Positions 34,701 to 46,700 of a DNA stretch of 64,000 nt are shown here, piece after piece. The notes beneath the pieces were generated by a model, which was not told the DNA's origin, searched no databases, and saw nothing but the letters and a program-made list of their open reading frames with translations. The stretch is from NCBI RefSeq assembly GCF_037126465.1, contig NC_088206.1:51688841-51752840 (forward strand), given 5' to 3'. Both the position numbers and the translations under genes were made by a program. Source of the stretch: Ornithodoros turicata. Taxonomy: Eukaryota; Arthropoda; Arachnida; Ixodida; Argasidae. Within the stretch, counting starts at the first letter, position 1. Every line of letters begins with the position of its first letter.

Positions 34701-37700
34701 TGAAGGTTAACAAAACATGGAATTTGTACTTAAAGCGATGCCAGAAAATATGCTTTGATAACCCTAATCGTAACAGGTCACTGAAATCAATACTCGAACT
34801 CCTTTGCAGCGAACTTTGTATTTATTACGTTCCTGTAGATATGTTCAGTTCAGTTAGTTCCACTCTCACAATATCGTGACAGGTTGCAGCACCACTAAGA
34901 TACGCAGGGCGGTCCACCAACCACGATAAAAATTCATAGTAAAAAACGTAGGCCCCGGAGAGACATGCGGTCAAGGGATTTTTTTCTGCCAATAACTTTT
35001 GCCACATATTGGTAACATTTTTATTTCATTTCAATTGACGGAAAGTTAATTTCTTGAATTGAACTCCGAAATTTCCTAAGGTTCTTTGCGGAAATGGGTT
35101 CCCCGTGGTCATTTTATTCAGTATAGCACATGTCTATAGCACGAGGGGACACATCAAGAACATATCCCCTTAACTTTCCACCTGTAAAAAAATAATTTCA
35201 CACTTTTTTCCCGTTACTTCCTACACCTTCGTTGTCTGCCTCTAATTGTTTTCAACCAGCTGATTAATTTCACGGTTGCCCGAACACATTTCCTTAGGCG
35301 TATATATATATATACGCAGTTATACTCAGTTATACATTCATATATATATATATATACAGTCAACCCTCGATTTATGAACCTTCGATTTATGAATTCCCTC
35401 GTTTTATGAACACGAGCACGAGGAACCAAACTTTTTACATGCATTTTTCCCTCGTTTTATATGAACCTCGATATTCGAATAATGAATGCAATTTCTGGGA
35501 ACCAGGAGGAGGAGGAGGAGGAGTGTCGTTGGGAGGAACCCGAGAGGTCTGCCTGCCTGATTAGGCGGCATGTTTCTCGGGAAGGGAAAGGTGGTGGAGA
35601 GGAGGAGAGGAAAGGGTGAAGTGGAAGACCGAGCGAAATCCGCTCGGGGGGAGGATAGCTGCGTCCATGGGCTGACCCAAATAGGAGTTGCCCAGCGTTT
35701 TTGCCCTCAATTTATGAACAGATCGTTCCGAGGTCAACAGAAACCTTCAAAGGGATTATTCCTGGTCTTATGAATGACGCCTGAACGGACAAAACGTTTT
35801 CCAGGTATCCGCTCCTTGCAGTGGAGTTTCTCCAGCAGGTGGAGCGCCCTCTCCCAGCCACGTGTTAACATTTGAGTAGTAACTTCGGGCGGATCTCCTG
35901 CTTTCCTTCGGTTTGACTTGTCTCGCTAAATGGTGTCCACTCAAGCGAAGCATACGCTCAGTACAGCGCACATTTATTTGGTGGCTCTAGGTTAGACAAA
36001 GTTACACTGCACGTTTGTAATTTTTTGTAATGAAACATGTATAAGACGCGACGAGCTTGCTATGCATGACTCTAGCCAGGCAAATCTCGCCGAAATGAAA
36101 AAGGAGTCGAATACTCTCACTTTCTTCCGTGGGTTTGACATTTTTACGGTTGCTGGTTTTTACTGGTTTCTTTTTCTTCTTATGCTTTTCTTTCTTTTTT
36201 TTTTTTTTTTGTGCGGTGTGTTTTACGTTTGCACGTTTCTGGCGGATGGGTTGGTGTTCTCTTTTGATACATTCCTTGTGGAATTCGAGGGAGAGGTGAA
36301 ATTGCGGCACTACACGATCATCCTGATAGGAAAGGCCCGTAATAGATGATAGTGAGTTTTAGCATACCGTAAGTGCGCTGTCGCTTTTGCGTATACGTAA
36401 GGGATAGCCTCTTGGTTCTGCGCAATGCGCTGCTTGTGTCTTGCGCGTGCGAACCACCAACGCTTTCCCTTACGTGCGCAAAGGCGTCAGCGTACGTTAT
36501 ACCACGGTTATACTGAAACTCAGTGTTAAGTGTGCAGCAAATTACGCGGAAATCCACCCCTCTCATTACAGGGCTTTCTAAACGGCAACAACGCAAAACG
36601 GCGTCTGTGCATGCGTCTGACTTTTTAGCTCCCCGGCACTGGGGTTTTAACGCTTTTAATCATGAACCTCAAGAGACCTTACGTAATTATTAAGCTAAAG
36701 GTGCCGTCATGTCTACTGTTCAAGGAAAGAATTTCTAAAAATTGCTGTGTAGTTCTGCATTTTCGAAATTTCATTTTCATTTCGAACGTTTCTGCAGAAT
36801 ATACTATTAAAGTTGTGCAATGCGCTCTCACAAACATAATTTCGTTGATACCAGAGAGCCACCAGGCCAAGGGAACGCCAGCTCAGTATCCGCGGCAATT
36901 TTAATTGAAATTCATTGTCACCTGTACCGTTTGTGAATAGCTTATCCAAACTCAGGGACCAACGTAGCCGTGACCTACCTCTCCGCGTGTTTTAACTCTA
37001 CATATCTAACAAAAACCATAAGAATACCATAACCGTTCAACCGCAACATAACAATTGCGCAAATCGACAACTTCTGAGATTACATGCGTGCGGAAATAGA
37101 ATTTCGCAAAAGTCAGGGATTTTGGTATGAGTCTAAGCCAGCACACGTTACGACAATACCCCGGGAAATCTTCAGCCGAATGATGTGCATTCACAGATCC
37201 TTGACCCTTTGACAGCGCTACTTTGTCCAAAAAAATGTCCAGGCCAGTTCATGGGCCAGAAACCGTGTCATAACAACAACCAACAACTTTAGCTACAGTA
37301 TTTCTAAGGCCAAGTAGAGCGGGAACAGCCGCAACGCAGTCAAATCGTGTAGTCAAAGCAAGCGAGGATACGCACCCTTTACTACCCAACATTTTGCGCA
37401 GCGCCGGTAGGGGACATACGACGCTGGCTCCACCTGCTTGGTGCAAGGAGCGGATTGCACCCTCGGTTCTTAACCCCTTGAAATCCAAACAACAAACTGG
37501 TTTTCCGGGGTCGCACAAGGGGCGAGGGCGACCAAGTCTTCCTGACCTCAATTGATGAATAAGGTGGCCGCTGTCACCCGGAAATTAATAAACGGAGGTT
37601 AAAAATCCCCGGGGAAATTTGAGACCAGTCGAGTGCAAATGTGCTGACATCTCTTCTTTCCAAGATTGACACAGCGGAAGGCATGGTCCAAAGCAAAATT

Positions 37701-40700
37701 AAACAATTTAGTATCGCATAATAAACAGAGTGTGAATGCGCTAACGTCTGTTCTTTGTGACATTGATGCAGCAGAAGGCATGGTCGAAATCAAAATTACA
37801 TTATAAACACATTCCCAACTCGGAAATGCTGTTCCATTTGCTCGATAGTACTCACTTAACGGAATTTTCGATTTATGAATCCCTCGATTTATGAATGATT
37901 TTTCGGGGAACCGAGGGTGTTCATAAATCGAGGGTTGACTGTATATATATATATGTACAGGGTGTCCCAGAAAACGTATCATTGAATTCTAATAAAAAAA
38001 ATATACGCCACCTAGAATCATGCGATCAACGGCATTTGTTCTTACTCGATTTTTGGCACCTCCTGATGTGCATGTCATGCAACCTAAGTTTAGTTATGTA
38101 AATTTTTGCGAAGTGAACTCTGAAATTTGCCAAGTAAATGTCACTTTTTTACCCCACCAACATGAAGAGCGCACCGAATTTACTCAAATTCATGATAATT
38201 GACAGTGATGCACAGGATCTATCCGATCGGGAAAAATAGCCAAACATCATGCTCCTCGGTGCACTTGAGTATAACGCGCGAGGACTTTTGGGCGCAATAG
38301 CTGTCAGTGCGACGAAAGGAGGTTTCAAACCCAGCCAACGGAGTAATAGTAGAAAAAGTGACAGTTTCTGAAATTTGGAGAGGGAAGGTATGGTCCCATC
38401 TGAAGCGGGACGCGATAAGCTATGTCTGCGTTATCTCTTTCTTCCATGCCGGTGTGGGCTGGGTTTCCAACCTCCTTTCGTCGGACTGACAATTATTTCG
38501 CTGAAAAATCCATCGCGCGCTATCCTTTGCGAGCCCCGCAGAGCATGATTTTCGGCTATTTCTTCCGATACGATAGCTCCTCAATATTCCTGTCAATTAT
38601 TATTAATTTCACTAAATTCGGCACGCTCTTCACGTTGGTGTTGTAAAAAAGTGTCATTTACTTGGCAAATTTCCGAGTTCGGTTCGCAAAAATTTACATA
38701 ATTAAACTTAGGTTACATGACATGCATATCAGGAGGTCGCAAAAATCTAGTAAGGGCAAATGCCGTTGCACCGTATGATTCTATGTGGTGTAGTTTTTTA
38801 ATTAAAATTCAATGACACGTTTTCTGAGACACCCTGTATATATTACCAAAGAAGCTGTCGAGTGACGTCTGGGTATTGTGTGCGCGACATCGCGTTGTTG
38901 ACGTGCCGTGTGGTTTGTGACGCGGCAAGCCACCTCGTCGCGCCTCGTCGCTGTTCGCGACGAACGCTCTAAAAAAACGCTCTACGTGGTTTAGCCTCAA
39001 CGAACGACGTAAAATCCTTGAGCGAGTGCGACGTCTCGGTCGAGGAATTTTCTTAAAAAATATGCGGCCGTCAAACGCATTTTGTACTGTTGTAAATCTC
39101 CAAACCCCTGTAAAGATTGCTGAATTCGGTTGAAAACGTGTCTATCCTACTGATCGTCTGGTAGCGGGTTGGAAAGGCTCACGATCGTCGTCGTGAAGCG
39201 ACGTAAATACGAGAATTATCAGATATAAGTTTTGGTCCGTGTAAAAATCCCTCCTTTCTTGTCTGCAGACGCACGAAGCAGCGCCGGCACAAATCGACTT
39301 CGTCTTCAGAGAACCGGCTTCTAGCGTCGATCTTTCCATATCGATGGAGTATTTTCCACCACAGACCGGTGCGCAATCTTCGCGCGGCCAGGGAGTAGGG
39401 CGTAAACGTGTCGTCGAGAAAATGGTAATACTGGACAAAAATGACCAATCACCACAATCAGTAGAGGAGACACTTAGTCTTCCTCCTGGTCTCTTACGTC
39501 CCATCGACGCTGTTAGAACTCCGGAGGAACGCAGAAAAGACGTCTTGAACAAGCTAGAGATTTTGGGGGTCAACCTCGGATCATTGGGCTTGCGACTTAC
39601 AGAGACGCGTGACACTCAAGGAACGATGGGAGAACAGAAAGAAATCCAAAGAACCGATGAGAGTGCGTCCAAGCTCCAAGAAGGCGGGAAGACGAGCGAG
39701 AAGATATCTCAGGGAGCGACCAATAGAAGCGCGTCTGTGTCCGACACGACTAAAGAACCGAAAGAGGACCAGGAGCAAGCTGAGGTGAAAGAAACTCCAG
39801 GCGAGAGTTTCAAATGGAAAACACCTCCAAGTGCAAGCGGAGCGTCAGCCGGCGTCATTACGACTGGTATCGTAACACCAACTCCAGTTGACGCATCACG
39901 CACCTGTGCAATCTTCACTCCTTCTTTAGGTGCCCTACTCTCGGAACCACCGGGTGTGGTGCTGGCACAGTCTGTTACTGGGTTGGTGTCACAACCAGTA
40001 GCTGGAACGTTAACACAACCAAACACTGGAATTGTATCACTGCCAACGGCTGGGGTGTTTACACCAACAATGACAGGACAGACTTCACGACCACTTGCTG
40101 CAGTACTTACACCGTCAATGCCAGGACTGTCTTCGCAACCAGTGGCTGGAATGTTTACACCGTCAGCGACTGGTTCCGTCTCACAACCAGTGGCTGGAAC
40201 GCTGACCCTACCAATGACTGGAACTGCGTCACAACGAGTGGCTGGGGTGTTTACACCATCCGTGGCTGGAACGATGTCACAACCAGTGTCTGCAGTGTTG
40301 GCACCATCAATGTCAAGACTGGCTTTTTCGCGTCCAGTGACGGGAGTGCTGACACCGTCGGTGACTGAATTCATCTCACAGCCAATACGTGGAACGTTGA
40401 CACAACCACCTACTCAAATTGCGTCACAACGGTTGGATGGGGTGTTTACACCAACAATGTCAGGACTGACGTCACACCCACTTGGTGCAGTACTTACATC
40501 GTCAATGCCAGGACTGACTTCGCAACCATTGGCTGGGGTGTTGACACCGTCACTGACTGGAGTCGTCTCACAGCCAATGGCTGGAACGTTGACACGACCA
40601 ATTACTGCAACCACGTTACAACCAGTGGTTGGGGTGTTTACACCATCTGTGGCTGGAACGGTGTCACAACCATTGTCTGCAGTGTTGGCACCATCAATGT

Positions 40701-43700
40701 CAAGGCTGGCTTCGCATCCAGTGACGGGAATGCTGACACCCTCGGTGACTGAACTCATCTCACAGCCAATGACTGGTACGTTTACACCACCGATTACTGG
40801 AATCGCGTCACCACCAGTGGCTGGGGTGTTCACACCATGTTTGGCTGGAACGGTGTCACAACCATTGACTGCGGTATTGACACCATCGATGTCAGGATTG
40901 GCTTCGCATCCAGTGGCGGGAGTGCTGACACCCTCAGTGACTGAATTCGTCTCACAGCCAATGGCTAGAACGGTGGCACGACCAATTTCTGGAATCGCGT
41001 CCCAACCAGTGGCTGGGGTATTTATACCATCAGTGGCTGGAACGGTGTCACAACCATTGGCTGCATTATTGACACCATCAATGTCAGGACTGCCTTTGCA
41101 ACCAGCTGATGGGGTGCTACCACCCTCAGTGACAGATTTCGTGTCACAACGAGTGGCTGAGACGTTGACACCGCCAATGAGTGCGATTGGGTCACAACAA
41201 ATAGCTGGGGTATTTACACCAACGACAGGACTTGCTTCACAACCTGTGGCTGGAGTACTGACACCAACATCTTGTAGAATGATGACACCGATCATGGCTA
41301 CTGGCTGGCAACCTCTTATCAGTGGACTAGTACCAGCGACACTGGTAACTGGAAGTGCTCTAGATGGTAGCCCCCAAACGAGGATAGTGAGTGAAAGAGA
41401 ACACCTACCGACGCGAACGGATGGAAAGCGAGTATCTGATGGCATAAGTCCTTGGCAGGTATTACCCCCAGAAAAGCTCGTAACGGTTAGTCCGAAGCAA
41501 ATGATAAGTAAGTGCGTACAAGAAGGAGACGGACTTCTATTGAGTAGACCTATTGTGAGCGAAAGGAAAATACCTGATAATAGAAGTCTTGACAGGCCTG
41601 GAGACAGGGAATGGAAGCAAGGAACTGGACACGTCGAAGCCAGGACGGCAACAACTGCAGCCATCAAGAAAATCCACGAGACACCATTAACTGATAAAGA
41701 TGTGCTAGGGAATGCTTCTAACGATGCAGGACTTCGAACAGTGGAGGGAGTGCCGGACTTCGGAAGGTACACCCACAGCGATGAGGGGTCGTCGCAAAAT
41801 AATGTGGAGTCGCATATGGTGCCACAAATGGCTGACTCCACTGCACATGATAAGGGATCACGTGACGTCACGCCTAATCTGGATGACTTGGAGCACGCTG
41901 GTGGAATGCACATAATGTCACCAGCCGCTGTAAGCGAGGTGGCAACTCCTGCGAGCCGAGAAAGTCCCGAGAACGTTATGAGTCCGAGGGGCTCGAATGC
42001 AGGTCAGGAGGAATCTGACGACAGAAGTCATAGCAGTCCAGATGTTGATCATACGAGACACCCTTTTTCGAAAGATCATGTTGTAGGGTTCTGCACCGTT
42101 GACGATGGATCACCGGCAAGAGGAATTGGTGAGCTTTGTTACCCGTTGTTGGATTATCACGTTCTGCATTCGTTATTAGTATTCCTAGAGCACTATTGCT
42201 TTAATATGCTGGAGCCTATTTCTGTGCAACTTTGCCCACTTGCGAAGTTTGTCGAATAGCACTCGCTAGCCTGCAGCTATGTACATACCGTCTCATAGTT
42301 TGTACTGTGTTTTCAGGAGGCGACCTCTTCAACATACTCAAATCACCAGTAGATTCTACCTTCCTCAGCGATGCCCCAGGTAGCTTCTCAACAACAGCAA
42401 TCTGCGACGAACTGCATCGCCTGCCGTCGTCAACAAGCTTCAAAGAGCTGTATTTAAACCCAGTAGTGCCCATACCCTTCTCAGTTGAAGACGAGAAATG
42501 TCATATTTTTAAATTGAGGGCTGCGAAGGTACGACCTTCGACCACTCGTAAACGCCGACGACTTATGCTTCGTAAGAAGACACTACATTCCTTAAGACAC
42601 CGAGATTCAGTACCTAGCGAAACCTCCATCTCTATTCAGTATCCAGTAGAAATCTTGTACTCTTCAGAAACGGCCACGTGGGATAGTAAACCACGGCACG
42701 ATCCATCCTCTGCGTACAACCCATTGTTTGCAACAGACGTGGCGTTCAAGCTAAATCCGCTGAAACGAAAAATGTCGTGGTGGTTGCCGACGCGCGCAGA
42801 AGCTGGAGACACGCACGACTTGCTGTCAAGATCTAGTGAGAAGATAATGTCAATGAAGAGAAATTATCATATTTACGGAATGACGGAACTGACTTCTGCT
42901 GTGGGTGTAGAGGACGGGAAGTCGGTGGTACAGGCAGAAAAAAAGGAAACAAGTGAGTACTTCCTTTAGTGGGTTGTATGTATGCTTTCTAGCATAGATT
43001 GTGAAGTTACCCGTCAAAAAGAACTCGTTACAAGTAAGTTACCGTGTGCAAAATGTAACTAAGTTAATAGCGAAGTTCTTCAGCCTGAAATGTAACTCGC
43101 AGATACGAGTTACTCCCAAGTTACTTCGGACACAAAATAACATTACGTAGGTGCAGCGCATGTGAGCAGTTGCGTTAGATCTTGAGTTGCCTGCGGAGGA
43201 GTGCAACACGCTTAGATCGTTTTCGTTTATGTCCAACAACAGATCTCTCCCTGTTTGTAAACAAATTACGTCATAGTGTTCAACGGCGCCAGAATTTGGT
43301 AGGACTGAACTGCGCGCGAAGCTAGCGGTGAACATGGTCGTGCCCGAAAGCCACGGTCTCGACGGGATTACTATACGGTCCAATAAAGGGACGCGACCCT
43401 CGGTCCTACTTTTCTTTCAATGGGAGGCAGCGAACAAGTGCCCGTTCGTGGAACCCAGCCCCCTCCTCCTGATTTGTTTCGGTTTCAGTCCGTCTACCAA
43501 TGTCATGATGACGTTGCTCTGGTAGAGGCCTGTTCGAACGCTTTGTATCTTACTCCCCGTGGGCGCACATTGGTTCAGCTTCATTTCAATGGCAGCGGTT
43601 CTTACTTCCTGGATAAAATACTGTCATTGATTGAATATTACGTTTGCCAAAAAATGCCATGAAGGAACCGGAGAGAAAGCAAGAAAATATGTGGACGTGA

Positions 43701-46700
43701 GTGAAAAGCGAGTTAAAAGCTACTTGGAACTTTACTCAAGTTACTTTGGCGTGGTTACCTGAAAAAGGAACGAGTTCCCCTGAAAGTTACCATGGCGCAA
43801 AAGTACCGAGTTAAGTTACGAAAAAAAGGCACTTAGTTACAGTAACGAGTTACCTCGAACTCTGCTTTCTAGCAGGCATTCAACTGAAAGGACGCTGCAA
43901 AGGCCAGAGATTGATGTTTAGTCTAACTTCAAAATTGGTAGTTAAATAATCAAAATCGTCAAAATTTCATCTATTGAGATATGAGCTCTGGTATCCTGCG
44001 CTCACAATTAACCACGTGGCTTAACTCCAGGTCCTCTGCAAAAAGTCATCTTCGAAGAGAAAGAGTAAGAACAATCAACAAGTGGTAAGAACGGATATTT
44101 AGCATGTTACTTTCAGAAAGGCTAAGGGCTTGCGTGCAGCCCTTCTGCTTGCTTTGGCGTACGCGACAAACTTCGGCGCTACTGCCTCTGGTGGCTCCAC
44201 TGCCAACGTTTATCTCCGCCAATACATCACCAGGTAAATCTTCTTCAAAGATAAGAGGTATCCACAATTGGCTGCATGCCGTACTGCCGGTGTAATGCGA
44301 AGAGGACGCCTTCGTGAAAAATTGACGCAAAAAGAGACGTGGAATGAACAAGCATGGTTGGAAACTGTGTATATGTGCCGTCAAAAAAAAAAAAAAAAAA
44401 GAGGACAGGAAAAACAATGGGAGGGGAGGTAAGGGGGGGGGGGCTCTCTCCGTTTGAGATGTCCGCGAGGTTTTCAAGTAGCTTTTACCTTGACGTTTAA
44501 GTGAACTTACTAATGGTATTGATTAATCGAATTTACTATTTAAGGTATTTTATTTTAATTGTGTGATTATTACTTATTAATAATACAATTACTGAACCTA
44601 CAATAACTTACGTCGATTATATTAAATAAACTAATTTAACCCTGCACGAGAGTGCAACGTAAAAGTCAGTCACATAAACAACCGGAAACAGTTAAGTACA
44701 ACTTCACAACGTAAGAAGGAGATTCACTCAATTGTCGTGAACTTTCCAGTTGTATATCAAAAGTCATGTAGACTCCGACAGCACACGAATGCGACTGCTT
44801 CCCACGAACGCAAGAACCCGCGTGAATGAAACGAGGGACCCGTAAGCAATGGTAAAGTAGGAGCTTTCACCGCGGCATTTGACTTTGCAGCCACTACCTC
44901 TCGATCGACATGACTTTCTTCGGCTGGTGGGTCGTGCACTTTCCTTTCTCCTTAGTCATGATGATCGTGGCCTCCTCGGTGATCCAGTGCCTGCTCGTTC
45001 GAAATTAGTGAGTACGGTGGAAGGTACGGTATTTATTGTACCAAGGCCTAACTCCGGGCATTTGAAGAAATTGAACTCTTTCATGTGATTCGTCTTGCAT
45101 TGCCGTCGCTCTTTTATGCGATATCTTGGCAGCAGAACGAACGAGCTGATGACTGCTAAGCAGTTTCTCCAATATGCATACGCAGAGTACGCGACTCGCA
45201 TATAGTGTTATCATTTGGTACGGAAAAATAATTTTGATCATGAGCAATTTGCGTTTTGTGTCTTCCGCGAAAATAAAAGCTGAAACCACTGTACTTACTT
45301 CAAACTAGTCGAACCTGGTGTCAAAATGAAGAGGCTAAACTGTGTCTATAACTTTTTGTGCAGTGACAACGACGACACGGGTATCGATCCACCTTCGAAA
45401 ACGGTTATCATGGATAGACTCGACATCATGGGACATGCTACGTACGCATCCGGATGTCCTCTGACCAGTGCAATGTGCCTTGTGCAGGCCTAATATAAAT
45501 TTGAAAGCGTGTGATCTCTCAGCCGATATCCCTACAACTAGGTTCATAAGAAGTGTTTTCGTTTGCAGGTACCGTGAATTCATCGTGGGTTTCTTGTTTG
45601 TGCTGAGTCTCATTCTTTTAGTGTTTCGCGATCCATTCTTTATGCCTGGCTGGGCTCTATGGCTGGGGATCGAAAGGTGGGCACTTACCATGACCACCAC
45701 GAAATATTTGTAACCCTTTCTCGTCCTCAGAGACATAAGGGACGCGTCGGTGGGCATCATGATTGGTCTGCTCGCTTTCCTCTTTCCCAGCGAGGTCCTG
45801 CCAGATAAAGGCAACGCTCCTATCCTGGAATGGACAGACCTCCACAAGCGTCTACCTTGGGGAGTCATCTTTCTTCTAGGCGGCGCTGCAACCATATCCA
45901 CGGCCATAGAAGTGAGTTATTCGCGGTATTCATTTCCAACAAAAACGGTCTTGCGTGGATTGTGTACAACTCATTTGGTGCTGCAAGGAAAATGGTCTGT
46001 ACGAATCGCTGGAGCAAACACTGCTCAATGTGCCCGCGGAGTCCGTGGAATTCCTGCAGTACCTGGTGGTCATCGTCATCGGCTGTCTTGGTGAAGTCAC
46101 AACGCAGGAGAGCAGACTCAAGCACTTCATTGGCATTGGAGGCAAATTGGTAAGTAGGATGTCATCCGCTGTCAACGTTTGTGTTCCTGCATGTCCCTTG
46201 AAAGAAATCACTGAACTGTTCTCAAAACGCTCGCAGGCAAAGAAATTCGAGCGCAGGCCTCTGTACTTTCTGCTGCCCATCAACATCATGTGCCAATTCT
46301 CGCTCATCTTACCGTCATCGGCTCCAGGAAACGCCATGGCCTTTGAAATGGGGAGCATGACATCTCTACAAATGGTATGATATCAGCCGACATGACCCCA
46401 CGCGTTTTTCGGCATCCAGTTGGTTCATAATGCGGTCTCAAAAGTGCCTGGAGTTCAAAAGTTTAGTGTGGGTAGATGGCACATATATATAATGGGCTTA
46501 ATAGGTCATGAACTTCGATTTCGAGTTTCGATTTTTATGTGAATTAACCGCTTCGCAGATCATGCCAGGCATCCTCATCAAGGTTATTGGTGTTGTCCTC
46601 TACATGATCATCGTCAATAGCATCGCCTTGACTTCCTTCAGCAAGGAAGACTACACACCCCATTCAAAATTATTTGAAAACACAACTGCGAACATGACAC

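Noticed and set aside
39709..40374. A 221-residue minus-strand ORF
   Set aside because: A shadow of the repeat exon, for the same reason as 40414-41913.
40414..41913. A 499-residue open frame on the minus strand
   Set aside because: It lies antisense to the 48-bp coding repeat. The repeat's composition keeps several frames open, and the plus frame has splice sites, matching phases and conserved neighbours.
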